Source of the DNA: Manduca sexta
Lineage: Eukaryota > Arthropoda > Insecta > Lepidoptera > Sphingidae
Direction of reading: 5' to 3'
Length of the DNA stretch: 64,000 nucleotides
Assembly (NCBI RefSeq): GCF_014839805.1
Contig: NC_051131.1
Coordinates: 14,186,913 to 14,250,912 of the forward strand
Shown piece after piece: positions 1-12,645 of this stretch. Position 1 is the first letter of the stretch, and the number at the start of each line of letters is the position of its first letter. The notes beneath the pieces are model-generated. The model did no database searches, was not told the DNA's origin, and saw nothing but the letters and a program-made list of their open reading frames with translations. Made by a program: the position numbers and the translations under genes.

Positions 1-1040
1 ATTTAAAAAGGAAAGAGAGAAGGTTCAAATCATCTTGAGATTGTACTGGCTCTTACTGCGTAGTCTATTAATAAATTTAATTTGTTCAATAAAAATTTCA
101 AATACAAAAAATTATCGCTATAAAATTTAATACGTGCCGTCGCTGTTCATTTTTAAATCCTTTCAAAGGCACGTCAGTTCCAATTTCAGTGCAAAAAATC
201 AGAAAGCCGCACAAAGGTGATCGGTGAAAATGGACCATTTTGTTCAGGTAATTACCTCAAGATTACGGAATACCTCCAACCGCCAGTAAGGAGCTTGCAG
301 CATGCAGCGACAAAGCGCTTCTCCGCTGACACTAATTGGACGGCCGTTTCAGCTGCAGCCGCTGAATTGACGCCGTGTCGGACTCGCAGTATGGTGAATT
401 GTTTTGTCAATCGAATTCCGTTTTCAAACGCTATTCTATTTTCAAATATTCAATTTTCGAATATAAATTCTATTTTTGATTATTGATTTTGTTACCAACT
501 GAGAAGAATCATATTTATCATGTCAACTTAATATTTCAATAATTACATTAACAAAACTGGAATTTGTTATTGAAATATTCCTCCCTTTATACACGACAAT
601 AGCAACATAAGAACGTTAATGACTATAAGCCTCATAGTAATTGTAACACCCTAAAACAAAAAGAAAAAATCTGCATAAGTTTTCACACAAGAGAGATATC
701 TCTTAAGATATAATATGCAAATCAATTACGACTTCAAATGTAAGGGTAATCGATTATGCTTTGCATTTATATTATGGATATAAAGGTGCGTACGCATGTC
801 GAGGCTGGCGTTCATTACGCGCGCTAACGGAGCGAGCGCGAACCGTTCGCTCAATTAGCCAAACCGATTGGTGTGTCCTGCCGTGAAATCTGCCAGAAAA
901 TGACGCGCCAGGCTACATGCGTGAGTTGCCAAGTTGATGTAAAGATCAGACAAAGATTTGTGTACTCTTGAGGTTTAAGATAGATGTCTCAAAATAATAG
1001 ATGATATAACGTAAAGCTATAACAGAATTACTTATAATGT
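1..1040. other. AT-rich non-coding DNA, no gene seen
   Basis: No supported exon. Two GC-richer patches stand out from the AT-rich background, at about 217-400 and 785-930. The first contains an open 89-codon frame that ends in low-complexity Phe/Asn/Ser-rich sequence and resembles no family I know. The second is CpG-rich and contains short runs such as GCGCGCTAACGGAGCGAGCG. Either could be old repeat sequence or a regulatory patch. It would lie downstream of the last ADAM-like exon on the minus strand. Confidence 0.5.
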
Positions 1041-1346
1041 ACAATTAAAATTAAAATATATTTCGGATTTTGTCTCGGTTTTAATATTTTAGATTTCTCA
1101 TGACGTTTCGAAGACTTTGCAGCCGTAGTCACGGGGGGACTGAGGTGTTGGTCATCCACAAAGTCAATTTACAATATGTACTTACATTTTATAATTGTAC
1201 AACTTTTAAAATTTTAGCTGTTGGTGGTCCGATCTACGCAGAAGGAGCTCACAGTGTTTTGAAGTCCGCAAAGTCTTCGAAACGTCAGGGGAAAACTAAA
1301 ATATTAAAACCGCGATAAAATCTGAAAAATAGTTTAATTTTAATGT
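1041..1346. mobile_element. Foldback (inverted-repeat) MITE
   Basis: About 80 bp at each end form long imperfect inverted repeats. The left arm contains GACGTTTCGAAGACTTTGC and the right arm its complement GCAAAGTCTTCGAAACGTC, and both continue outward into an AT-rich TTTTAATATTTTAG / CTAAAATATTAAAA arm. Related arms occur in this window at 21345-21480, 22803-22950 and 60325-60380, so it is an interspersed family. It has no coding capacity: the open frame between the arms is fortuitous. I could not define a target-site duplication, so the superfamily is left open. Confidence 0.7.
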
Positions 1347-1625
1347 GTAACACTCACGTAAATATATGAAATCATGATATACAAATTAAAAATACTGAAA
1401 AAGAAAAGATTATATTCATTAATTAAAACTAGCTTGTAGATATGTGAAGTAGCCAATGAAATTCCGAGTATACGGGACATAACATCCGATATCTCAAGGT
1501 GTCAAACTAGTAGTTCCATGCATACCAAAGTTCTGGAAACAATTTTTTGTTGCAAGACATGGCTCTTTCCCACTACCTACGCTCGTCTTTATGTTTAAAA
1601 AGACTTATAAATAGAAATAGTAAAT

Positions 1626-1785
1626 ACTGGACATAATAAGACTTAACATCTCATGTCTCAGGATGGCGAGCGCAGGGGAGTACCAAACAATACTTTGTAA
1701 TACTAGGCGTTGGATGGTGTTTTTATTGTGTATAGGCGGTCGTATCGCTTACAATCAGACGAAGGGTAAGCTCATCTTGTCTTGA
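1626..1785 (-). repeat. Interspersed repeat D (SINE-like), partial
   Basis: This is the reverse complement of the first half of a roughly 300-bp repeat present in fuller form at 34397-34686 and 56877-57183. Landmarks are ACATCTCATGTCTCAGGATG, the interrupted AAACAATACTTTGTAAT block and TCGTATCGCTTAC. The remaining half is missing. No coding function. Confidence 0.75.
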
Positions 1786-2591
1786 TAATTTTAAAGCATA
1801 ATATTTTATTTAAACGAATTTCATTTAAATAAGTTTTTAAATTGAAACTCTATTCTAAACTCTTTTTGAATAAAGGCCGTAAAGTTTATTGAAGCATCTT
1901 TAGGACGAAAAACTAAAACCAATTTGTAAAGTAAAGGACTATTTTAAATTGGTCTATGTTTGAACACTTTTTGTATTATAATAAAAAAAGAAAATAATAG
2001 TAAGTTAGGTTTACTTGGAGAACTTTCGACTACGTTATCTATATATGATGGGGTAAAATATATTTTACTAAAGAACAAGCATATTTTATTTATACGATCA
2101 TCAACTTGTACATTGAAAAAATCGAAAAGAATATCATACTTATTAGGGATAAATGTAATTACAAATTATACGGCATCACAACATGCAAAGTTATGAACAA
2201 TGCAATAAGTGAGTAAATTATTAAAAGTTCTAAGAGACAAGTTGTAAAATATTATGTTATCTTGTGATATAAAATAAATATTAAGCCACAAAATCTATTA
2301 AATTGGGGTAATCTGTAAAATATAACCCGATTGAATATTCCATGATAGTTTATCGTGGTATTCATTTGTCCATACCACTTTGTACACAAAATCCCGTTTG
2401 TTTCCACATTGAAATGTCACTATTTCGTGGACTCATTAATTCTAAATATACACATTTGGCACCCCATGTCATGTAGATTAATGATTCAAACGTACAGAAA
2501 TATATTATTTATTAAAATGTTATGTTTGCTTTTGTTAATAACATTTGTAGTAATTTACAATGTAGGTGGAAAGCGAGAAAACCCACGTATT
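1786..2591. other. AT-rich intergenic or intronic DNA, nothing recognised
   Basis: Strongly AT-rich. Short open frames here (for example 1960-2196 and 2355-2594 on the plus strand) have AT-driven Ile/Asn/Lys/Leu composition, no splice support and no family resemblance, so they are not called as genes. Confidence 0.5.
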
Positions 2592-2692
2592 TGAGAATTC
2601 CGACGATATGTGTGAAGTCTGTCAACCCACACTAGGCCTGCGCTGACTTAGGCTAAAACCATCTCAGTACTGATGAGGCACCTATCCACCAG
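2592..2692 (+). repeat. SINE family C, degenerate 3' fragment
   Basis: The order GTGTGAAGTCTGTCAACC, CACTAGGCCTGCG, then a tract like CTCAGTACTGATGAGGC matches the 3' half of the tRNA-headed SINE seen at 56036-56312 and 20320-20640, with heavy divergence. The tRNA-like head is absent. Confidence 0.55.
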
Positions 2693-5600
2693 TAACTTTA
2701 AAAAAATCTTATTAAGCGCAACAAAGTCATTAGCAGATCCTATGTACCTATATTAAGATAATAATATCGCATTACGCGAGTTTAACCTATATTCCCAAAT
2801 TACTCAAAATCTATACATTTTTGTTATTTATTTATTCAAGATCTCCAAAAAAGATTACACATAATATATAAATGGTTCCTTGGGTACAAGTAACATAAAT
2901 ATACAAACCTTGTGTATCTTTAATTCTAAGGAGATACAGCATGCATTAGTCTAATTTAAAAATTGTCCTACATTACATTGTTATTAAGGTGACGTGTTCC
3001 ATAATACGAAAATAATTTTTATTTTTTTATAAAGCAGCATTCGCTCAAACGCAATTTGCATTTGAAAAACGCTATGCCGTTTTTATTATTTTATTTTCAC
3101 GTATTTCAATCAGTGTTAACGTATTTTTTTATTATACGCTAAATCTGCAACCAGTTGCACGGTTCACTAATTGACCATTTTAATTTGACCTGTGAGTGTG
3201 TGATGCGTTGTAAAACGGAATTGTTTGCTTCTCTTTCTATCTCATTTTACTAAATATGATAAAGTATTAACGCCGTCTCATTTCATAAATATTTTTTATA
3301 AGATTTCAATTTATTATAAAAAAAATTCGTATATTTTATGCATCTTGTTCGTGAGTGTTCCATCAGATCATAACTCTTAAAGTTTTTAGTATTCACATTG
3401 TAAACCTACAGTAAAATTTTGATAATGATAAAAAAAAAAATTGAGAAGATAACTTCAACAATTTTTACCTTGTAATTAATTACGGCAAGCTGAAATCTAA
3501 AAAATTTGAAGATTGCAGGAATTACGGCGACTCGCTTGTGTATAAACATTGCCGCTAGTGTAAATTTATACCTTTGGAAGTTCTTGCTCAATATATTGCC
3601 GCGAGAACTTACTAGTCTAAGCTTAGCTTTAAGTTACACATTACTTGGTACCAGAAAAACAAATACTGATTTAAATCTACCAGCAAAATTACAATATTAG
3701 AAAAGACTCGAGACTTCAATATTTCCATGGAAAATATTACAAACTCGTCGATACCGAGCCGGTCGGATGAACCCTTGTCACAATAGACGCTGTAACGGGA
3801 TCCATTCAGCCTTTTGTTCGCTTTTTTAAACATTTTCAAATGCAGTGGAAATGAAGTGGTCCGCTCCGTGGCTAACAGAGGGCGCTGATATTAAAAACGT
3901 TTGTAACAGCATCCGTCCTTGTGAAGATTAAAATTGTTTTTTTAATATTATATAATGTATAATACTCGAATACTATTCTCGTCTTTTGTCGCTTTTGTCG
4001 ATTCTTAACTTATACCGATATTTCTTAGCTTTTTTATTTATTGTGATTAGTGGCAGGATAATATAAAAAAATAAACTATAGTCAGTAAGCTTAAAGAAGT
4101 TGCTATGTATTATTAATAAGGGCCGACAATTAAAATTCCTTTTCGGGCATAGTAGAAATTTACTTTCACGAAATAAAATTTAATACGACTTAAGAAAAGA
4201 TACCACGATAATTTATTCCCTAAAAACATTAAACATTAATATTATTATAAACAAACAGCACATTATCTTTGGTCCAAAAATTTTTGTACAATTACTTTCT
4301 ACTTCGTGGTAAAAATTACCCTCTCAAAAAACCTATCGCCAATAAAGAGTCGTTAGGTTAGTTTTATAAATAAAAAAGAAAAAATACTATGAAAATAAAT
4401 AAAAGCAGTTTCAAATTATTTGACTATCGCATGATATGTGTATTGCTCGCGGCGTCTTTACCCCATCTTTACCTTAGTTTACCTTTTACCCCATCCACAC
4501 AACTAAGCACACGCTAAGTAATAATATATCAAAAATGTAATCCCATCGCATACATCACAGAGCGTGCGTTGTAACTTGTGATGCACTTACTATACCGTAG
4601 CTTGCCAAGGCACTTCACTTTGTTTAAAATACAGTTGAATTAAGTGGATTTTATGGTTATTGTTCTCGATTATACCATCTACGATCTAGATTATAAAGTT
4701 TATATTTGTCTGAATAGTTAGTGTCGTAGTGTCTGAATATTCAGGAGGGTAAATGATTCATTCTGAGGATTGGCAACAACCGAGGGATGGCTTAACATCT
4801 CTTTGTTCCAATTGGAAATTCTCTGATATCAATACACCGCCAGCTGAATATCTCTGAGTGAGGGCACTACAGTAACAAATTGTTTTTATACCAAATAGCC
4901 ATTAACCACATAAGCCTATCATGAGTAATTATTATACTCATCTTCGGACACTTAAAATACTATTTCTGGATACGAATTAAGACATCAAATAAACCTTGAC
5001 GGCTAGGCGAAATTTAACACAAACAACTGTGCTAATGGCTAACCAATCTCGTTCATCAAACTATAAGATTCTAACCAGACCCTAGGTTGTCTTAGAATAC
5101 TAAACAAACAGACAAATTCCAATCAAGATTTACGTTGTCTATGATTGAACCGGCCTTTCGCGAAACGTAAATACAAGGGGAAAAAGTAATTACTACGTGA
5201 AGCTATGGCCCCGATCACGTAGGGGCACGTAATTAAGCCGCGGGGAGGGGTAACGCTACCATCCCCAGGGGTGTCCTTTTGTTCCTATCTCTGAGCAAAA
5301 ATATCTTCGGCGTGGTTTCGCAAAGGGTAGTTTTTGCACGAGTTTGTTCTGTGGAATTTACTTAGAACGTGATCGTTTGGTTTACCAAAATACTGTTTGA
5401 AGGGTTTTTAGTGGTATTATAAAAGCGGAAGTTTGTGAATATGTCTAGATGTTTATTAAAAGAAAATAAAGTAACCACTAAACCATCTTATAGAATTTAG
5501 AATAGGGATGTCCTGGAATTTGTATGTAGTATGCCGGGTCATACACGCGAAGGGAGCCACGAGCAACAAACAGTATCATATAAAGAAAAACTGGTTCCTC

Positions 5601-6129
5601 TAGCACCCGACAAAAGAAACAGAACTACATGGTCAGTATACCAATATCCACTTAACTATTTGTATATTATTCCTGTACAAGATAACTAAATTATAATTTA
5701 ATTTCCACTACACAGAAAAAGTATAGAGTAGGCCGAATGAAATTAGAACAGTAATTACATTAGAAAACTTGATGAAAATAAATTAAACAGATTAGGACGT
5801 GCGACTTTGATAAATTGTGTTATGATACAAAAATCTTGCTTTCAACCGCCACTGTTAGCGATTTTGTTTTATTAATGGATACACTTACCGACTGAAATTA
5901 ATTACATCAGTATAAATATGTACGTATGATGACGTATACACCTATACTATTTAATATTTGGAGTAAATTGGGGTACTAACGCTAACGGAAATTTTACCCC
6001 AAAAATATGCAGGTCTATTATTGACATAGCTATTCGTGGACGAGAATAATTTGTACAAATCTCCATCGCGTTTCGTCCTTTATATAGTCAGTATTCAGTA
6101 AAGTAATATAGATGATATTTGCAATATTT
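2693..6129. other. Long AT-rich stretch without a gene
   Basis: No exon with matching splice sites and coding character was found on either strand. At about 2820-2905 a TTATTTATTTATTCAAGATC-type tract resembles the 3' tail of a minus-strand LINE but is too short to classify. A GC-richer patch at about 5195-5290 contains GCCGCGGGGAGGGGTAACG. The motif TACCCC/GGGGTA recurs here and elsewhere in the window (see findings). Confidence 0.5.
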
Positions 6130-6372
6130 CACACACCTCTAACTTTTCTTAAAATAATGTGTGAATTCTTTGTGAATTATCGCTTCCTTTAACGGTAAAG
6201 GAAAGCACCGTGTGCAAACCTGCATACCTAAGAAGTTCGCTATAGAATTTTTGAGGGTGTATGAAATTTACTAATCCGCACTATGCCAGCATGGTGGGCT
6301 AAGGCCTAATCCCTCTCAGTAGTAGAGAAGGCCCGTGCTCAGCAATGGAATAGTATATAATACAGGGCTGAT
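6130..6372 (+). repeat. SINE family C, 5'-truncated
   Basis: The body runs through ATGTGTGAATTCTTTGTG, TTATCGCTTCCTTTAACGGT, AATCCGCACTATGCCAGC, CCTCTCAGTAGTAGAGAAGG and a terminal GTATATAATACAGGGCTGAT. This order is shared with the copies at 20320-20640 and 56036-56312 (plus) and 52573-52906 (minus). The tRNA-like head is missing. The 3' end is the target of the next element, an RTE-type tail. Confidence 0.8.
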
Positions 6373-6519
6373 CATCATCATTTCAGACGGGAATCGTCCA
6401 CTGCTGGACATAGGCCTCCTCCATTGAGCGCCACAAGGCCGCCCTCATCCATCGGACTCCGGCGACCCTCACCAGATCGTCAGTCCATCTCGTAGGGGGC
6501 CTGCCTACTAATTTATTGC
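6373..6519 (-). mobile_element. RTE-like LINE, 5'-truncated 3' tail
   Basis: On the minus strand this reads the very C-terminus of an RTE-type non-LTR retrotransposon and its short 3' end. Diagnostic segments are the GTCCACTGCTGGACATAGGC block (encoding a QQWT-type C-terminus on the complement) and TCAGTCCATCTCG, with a short (ATC)n-like tail at the left edge. It is flanked by perfect 12-bp direct repeats TACAGGGCTGAT at 6361-6372 and 6520-6531, so this is a discrete insertion into the tail of the SINE to its left. It is far too short to be active. Confidence 0.85.
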
Positions 6520-6531
6520 TACAGGGCTGAT

Positions 6532-8659
6532 ATTATAAAGTTATTTTATATATTTGTAAAGTTCTCTCAGTATATCCCTTTCGCATTCCCGTTACTCCTG
6601 CAACCTTTATGAGATCGTCTGTCTTTCTAATGTGGTGCCGTCCACCGCGTCTCCTTTATATACGACACGATAACATTAAGAGTTCTTATACCTTTGTTAT
6701 ATGGTGACGTTTATGTTTCCTTGCTACCATTGTGTCTGTTTTTTATTCTTAATTGTAGGAGTTAGTCGATTTCGTTTTAATGGATATATACTAATGGGAA
6801 TTTACTAAAAATATGTTACAGATCGCGCACCACGCAATTAATAGACGGTGTATGCTAATAAGCATGAATTTTTAAATGGCTTTTAGAATTTTTAAATAAT
6901 TATTTTAACATAAATTGGAAGAGGAATAATAAATTGATTAAAAGTGGAAAGCTTTTATTCGGGGATAAATCATAATGTTAGTCAACTAATGTGTTTTTCA
7001 AATTAAAAAGGCGTAGATATTATTTGTCGAATCTGGAATTTAACATCAAAATTTAACATCATCATTAATCACTAGAATTGCATTCAGTCTTCCTCTGTAT
7101 AAAATTAACCTTTGTCGAAATTCACTTGCTTTTAATTGCTTTTCTTACAATTTAAACTGTAATTTAATAAAAATATGTTGTCATTTAAAAGAGAGCTATA
7201 AAATTGTAAATTATAAATATGATTATTATTAATATATTATTATGTTAGAATTAAGCATTAAAGTTCCTAAAATGTTATATTTATTCAATTTATAGTATTA
7301 ATTTAGTTATTCTTTTTCAGTGTTATTACAGTTCTTTGACTTCATTATTTATTTTGTTACACACCATTTTTTCTAAATAAGTTTTTGTTATTATATACTG
7401 GATAATTACTATAATTAAGCCGAAATTTAGATTTTTTATGCATGCGTTCAAACCAAAAAGATTATTTATCTTTGTAAATAAATAATATAACTATTTCATT
7501 CTTGTAGATCCTGTACTGTGTGTAACCAGTTTTGTGAACCTCACAATAAAAAAATAAAATAAAAATGTACCCATTCAACGTAGCTACAGTAACAAAACAT
7601 TCCTCAGTCCTAAAACATTCCCAGAGGACAACAGCGCGATATATCAAGGAAAGCTCAAGGTTTAGCGATTAAACCCTTTTCTCATTATCGTGGATCTATA
7701 AATAATTCATTAGAAAAACATAACCGGGAGCCCGGGGCGGGTAATCCATTTACAAAGGCACACATTAACGGCAGCCATAATGTGCTATGGACTTCTTATT
7801 ACTGATTTTGTAATCTGTCCCTAGAGATTGTGATGAGGGTATTATGAAGGCTCGAATTATTAAGCAACGTTCTGCTCGCGACAACGTTTGTGTTACCTTT
7901 TCTGGAATATGTCCCGCTGTGAATTTTTTTGGACAAGAATAGGTAGGTTGAAAGGCTGAACTCCGTACGTCAAATTTCATCTAAATTAGTTGCGCAGTTT
8001 AAGTGTAAATGGTTGGCTGGATTTAGGATTTTATCACGTATTTGAGGATGATAGTAAATTATATATGCATATTCATGCTTATTGCAAATAGATTTGATCT
8101 TGTTTTCAGTTACAAAAACAATGCAAAAAAACAAAACCGTTTAAGGAAAAATGACAGATGCTTTAACTTAATATTCAGCGAGACTACAGAGGATTTATTA
8201 AGTTACTATATCCATATTTCGCTTAAACACTAGATACAGCAGTACCTTCAACGTTCTAAAATCTATAGTATACATACCAAAATCAAGGCCTACAAGAACA
8301 TATAGCGGCCCGGTCATTAAATTCAACAGTTTAATTAAAGGCAATGTAACAAATTTGGTAAGACACGAGCTAATTTGCAAGCGGCAATGTTGCGTGACAG
8401 CGGGATGCTCGGCGAGAGTGTTACCAGCAGAATAAAATTAAGGTAAAAACAAAATGTTTGCGACTTTTAAGATAAAGTGCTTTGAAACTTGTTTTAAAAC
8501 ATCATGCATTTTTTGCTCATGAAAACATAGTTTTATTTTTGTTGTTTCTTGATGAGAAATTTCTTATAGTTACAACAAAATAAAAATGAATAACTTAATT
8601 ATGATAAAGGAAACATGGTTTATTTGAATGCGTTACTCAATGTATTTAAATTCTGGTTC
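6532..8659. other. AT-rich DNA without a gene
   Basis: No exon supported. An AATAAAAAAATAAAATAAA tract near 7545-7564, preceded by TTTTGTGAACCTCAC, looks like the 3' end of a plus-strand LINE but cannot be classified. The open frames at 7462-7647, 7765-7980 and 8198-8380 on the minus strand lack any family resemblance or splice context. Confidence 0.45.
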
Positions 8660-8671
8660 TGAATATTCTTT

Positions 8672-8758
8672 GTTGAGGAGGGCGGCCCAGAACCGATCCC
8701 TACGGCGCTCATCGGGGGAAGCCTATGTCCAGCAGTGGACGATTCCCGGCTGAAATGA
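8672..8758 (+). mobile_element. RTE-like LINE, 87-bp dead-on-arrival tail
   Basis: Contains the terminal RTE segment GCCTATGTCCAGCAGTGGAC followed by GATTCCCGGCTGAAATGA. This is the same C-terminal region as the copy at 6373-6519 but in the opposite orientation. Perfect 12-bp target-site duplications TGAATATTCTTT at 8660-8671 and 8759-8770 delimit the insertion exactly. Only the last part of the element was copied. Confidence 0.85.
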
Positions 8759-8770
8759 TGAATATTCTTT

Positions 8771-9413
8771 CAAGAAAACTTATTATCCCTGAATGCTATA
8801 TAAATATAAATATAAAAACTTTAATCACGTTTGAATTATTTAGTTCTACGTCTTAAACATTAACTGTATCAAGACAAACAATTTATTCAAAATCGATATC
8901 TTAATTAAATAAAACCGGGACGTTCCAGTTGCCAGTCCCACCTGGCAACCCACAACGGTATACGATTGTTGTCTCCGTAATGAATGGATCTGGCAGACAT
9001 TTTTAGATTGTCTGGTAAGATGTGCTCTCATTAAAAAGACCCAGATACCCGTGTTTTGTCTCTGCGATGTTCGTGTAGAGAATATACTCGATGTATGTTT
9101 ACAATAATTGGAGTTATTTGGGTTTAAAAATGGATTTCTTGAAAAATTTACATAGTTTAGCAACAAGAAATGATTTACTTCTTTTATTCACGTTAGAGAC
9201 TCGGCACAATTGATTGGAACTCCTTGACAGCGAAGCGAATTTAAATCACCGAACCCAAACCCCGAAAAATAGAATCTTAATGTGACAAGTAACCCGCAAA
9301 TCACTCTATTTACCACGCAACGAAATTAATCGAATAACACGTGTTGAAAATCAATTTATTTTTACTTGTTTTGACTATATTTAATTTTAAAATTACTTAA
9401 AAATCAGACTCAC
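8771..9413. other. Non-coding DNA next to the 9414-9458 exon
   Basis: This lies immediately downstream, in minus-strand terms, of the 45-nt exon and begins with its donor site. I searched for the next ADAM prodomain exon (a His-rich, RLDLEL-like reading) here and further left to position 1 and did not find it. It is probably outside the window. The 106-codon frame at 8846-9166 on the minus strand has no family resemblance. Confidence 0.5.
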
Positions 9414-9458
9414 CCTCGCCCGCGACCTCGTTCCCTGTTGATAATCATATCCTCGGCC
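9414..9458 (-). CDS. mmd: 45-nt exon of the ADAM-like gene (prodomain)
   Basis: On the minus strand a textbook acceptor (TTTGTTTCTTGCAG) precedes a 45-nt segment followed by a strong donor (GCGAGG|GTGAGTC). The exon keeps phase 0 at both ends and follows the exon at 16918-17066, which also ends in phase 0. Read this way it encodes GRGYDYQQGTRSRAR, a basic Gly/Arg-rich stretch, directly after the conserved GISTREV region of the prodomain. Short basic microexons of this type fit the region between conserved blocks of an ADAM prodomain. The length is a multiple of three, so it could be a cassette exon skipped without a frame change. Splice sites and phase are seen; gene assignment is inferred from the neighbouring exon. 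Confidence 0.75.
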
Positions 9459-12084
9459 CTGCAAGAAACAAACATAAATTAATACACATATTACTGGGAT
9501 AGTAAATGCGTTGTTCGTAATCCTAAAGTCATCACTTATGAGGCTGAAGTGGTAGTAGGTCCCTCAAACGAGATACCCAATTAACAGTTACTAGTCTACA
9601 AGCAGTATTGTGTTCCAGTTTGAAGACATTGAAAATAGTGTAATTAATTATAATTAGACACAACATCTAGCTAGTTAAACTACCTGTTAACGTCGCACAC
9701 GTCACGTCGACGAACATCGTACAAAATTGTTAGTGGCGGTGCTACTGTACTTGTAAATACCAAACGCATTATTTTTAAAATTAAACTAACTTGGTTGGTT
9801 TCTATTTGATTAACTAATTCCTTAGTTTACTATAGTTTCCAACATAGCTCTTGAGAGCAACTGCTTCAGTCTAAACGAAATACTGCACAACTATTTTGAA
9901 TACCACAAAATTCTATTAATACATTTCTATAACATCTACACGCACCATATCGCTAACGCCGCGTAATCCAAATCGGGAACCCAAACAAAAAGTACACAGA
10001 ACTTAAAGTTTGTAACACCCCGAAATCCTGAAAGGCGGGCTTGAACAAATTAACAAGTGACCGAGGCCCAGTGGCGCCCTCAGTCGGTTTCAATTACGGA
10101 TTACCCCGCGTGAAACTATGGTGTTACGGGCAAATACGGAATTGGGGTAATTAGGAACGTTAGCACACTTGTGCGGGGAGACATAGTTGTTTAGAGTTTT
10201 TAATGAAATTCCATTTTTCATGCTTATTACTAAAAGTGGCAACTTGCAACCAAAAAAGTATTTTTTTTAGTACGACAAAATTTTGGGAATATTATGTTCG
10301 GAAAACTCAAAACAATTGAATTCAGTACTTCCGAATCCACTGTCACAAACTAAGAAGGCGACAAACTACATGATACTAAAAAAAATATTGAAGAAAACGT
10401 AAAAGTTTTAATTAAATCATTTTATTTTTCATAGCGAGTTCTTGAGAAAAACACGCCTCATCGCTCTTTATGCAAAATTAGCAAACAACGAGTCCTTTGT
10501 GTTTTTAAAAGGAACGATTGTAAATCCATGGAAATTGTCCTCGGGGACGCTATTTATTCCTCTCTGAGTGTGGAATAGCATCATTTATGAACTTATAGCG
10601 ATGTCTGTGGTTTGTAGGCGTGGTGATGTTTATAATATTAGTGAATCAGTGGACTGTAGTCGTGTTGTCTTGCTAGTTTATTCTAGCATCAATATTAGTT
10701 TCTTGACATGGTATTTACAACTAAAATAATCTTCTCTGTTTAATAATTGTTTTAATATAAAAGATAATATGTAGCGGAGAACCTGGATATACGGTTTGCT
10801 TTTTTGGTTTCTCGAGTAGTGATGATCAATTAAAAATAGATTATTAATTTATGTTATTCACAGCTAGTTTTGGATTGGACTTACAGAAATATCTATTAAT
10901 ACATATTATTAAAAATGTTTTAATTATTAGTACTTCTATTCAACTAAGCTGACATAGATTCCTAATACCCCCAAATCAAATTTGGGGTAAAAGGTAAAAC
11001 ATCTTAATCTTCAAGACACACTAATAAACTACCCCTAAAAATAAAAAACAACCTCAAAAACCTCCTAACTTGGGCCGTGTGGAAAAATCGGCGCATTAAC
11101 GATCCAGACGTTATGTAAACAGAATTAGATGACAGTAAACGAATCTCAGCATGTCTTGTTTATCCAGCTCGTGTAATTACTGTATACAGAAGTGGGATTC
11201 GCGCGGGGACGAATAAAAAAAAATATTATTTAGAAACGTAAGTGATTTTTGTGTACTCTGAATTCATTGTTAAAAGCTTTCGGGGATTAAACTTGAACTT
11301 TGGGCTCGGGATTCGAAAGATTTTTGGGACGAATTGCGATTTTGTTTTTTTAGGAATTTTGGCGGGATTTTTTTGTGAGCTAATAGGGTATTTTGGTAAA
11401 ATGGATATTAAAGAGATAGGACGCGATATTGTCTAACTGGACAGCATTGTTTAAAATATATTTTCTTAAGAAAAACCAATACTATAAGCAATTATTAAAA
11501 AGTTTATGAAGGTTAGTCAGTAGAAATGGTATTATATAGGGATCAATCGCTAATGGACACTGACCATATACACAGTCTATAAATTTAGATTTAGATACAC
11601 CCTAACTCATTATATTATAATGTTCATTCAACGAAATTTTAATCTAAACTAAAACCAACGAACAATAAAAGCGCATCACACTTCACAAACAATGCGGCAC
11701 CATAAAACATTTTTAAGGACACCCCACATCAAAAGATGGGAGGCACCACCCCCTCAAGTTTTGTTCGCTTGAAAAGGAAAATGATACATGTAATACACAG
11801 GTCGGGGGTTCTTTGTTTCGACGGTAAAACAATTTGTCATACCCGTTCGAAGAAGACCTTTTGTAATCTTAAACACATTATGCTCAAGCTTCCGAGTGGT
11901 GTTCCTGATTTTTTGAATGAGTAACTATAAAGCGTGTTTCTGGTAGTTAATTTATTTATAAAGTGCCTTTGAGACTCTGTAGTAATTTTTAGGATGACTT
12001 AGATTCTGTTAAAATCTAAGATTCTTGCATTCTGCTAGATAAAATGATTGTAATTATGTAATGAATCCCTTCTTCCTCAATATC

Positions 12085-12277
12085 GGCCATGATGGCCAAT
12101 ATCAATGCATATCTGGGAGATATTATAGTGCAGAAGTGTGATGGTAGTACACAGGTGGACTCTTTGTTCTTTCACTCTCATAGTCTGATGTGACGACAAT
12201 CCGACATGACTGGAGAGAGATCAGCCGCAAGACTGACAGTTATACAAATGCACTCATAGCGATGCCATGGTTACACC
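12085..12277 (-). repeat. SINE family E, degenerate 3' fragment
   Basis: Shares an ordered set of blocks with the longer copy at 26229-26636: GGCCAATAT near the left edge, GATATTATAGTGCAGAAGTG, TTCTTTCACTCTCATAGTC and GACAATCCGACATGACTGG. Orientation is taken from the longer copy, where the tRNA-like head lies to the right. The head is not present here. Confidence 0.6.
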
Positions 12278-12281
12278 TTAA

Positions 12282-12509
12282 GGTGGTAGCTCAAGGTCCA
12301 TTTTCATACATTTTGTTTCGGCTTTAATCTGGGTAACTAAACAAGTATTGGCAAGTAAAGAATTTAAATTCACGTCTAGTTAGTGATTAGTTCTCGCAGT
12401 TGAAGAAAAACGTAAAATAATTAATAATCATGGATATTTCGGCCTTTAAAATTTAATATGACGAAATTTTAAAGGTAGAAATATCCATGATTATTATCTT
12501 ACTACCACC
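12282..12509. mobile_element. TTAA-flanked MITE with internal hairpin (piggyBac-like)
   Basis: TTAA at 12278-12281 and 12510-12513 flanks short terminal inverted repeats GGTGGTA / TACCACC. That is the insertion signature of piggyBac-type elements. Inside, 12423-12454 and 12464-12495 form a nearly perfect 32-bp inverted repeat with a loop of about 9 nt, built around ATCATGGATATTTC. There is no coding capacity, so movement would need an external transposase. The terminal repeats are very short, so superfamily assignment is tentative. Confidence 0.7.
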
Positions 12510-12645
12510 TTAACAAACGAGCATATTCCCAGGATGAAATGTAATCTGCATTACTCTTTTAAAATTACTTTACTTGCTACTGCAAGTCACATTAAAACTC
12601 GGTTTTAACGTTATAGTTTTGGTTACATTCGAATTATATTATCTA

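Noticed and set aside
161..246. Plus-strand exon-like segment between TTCCAATTTCAG and TTCAG|GTAATTAC
   Set aside because: One frame is open, but the peptide resembles nothing known, there are no plus-strand partners, and such AT-rich splice words are frequent by chance.
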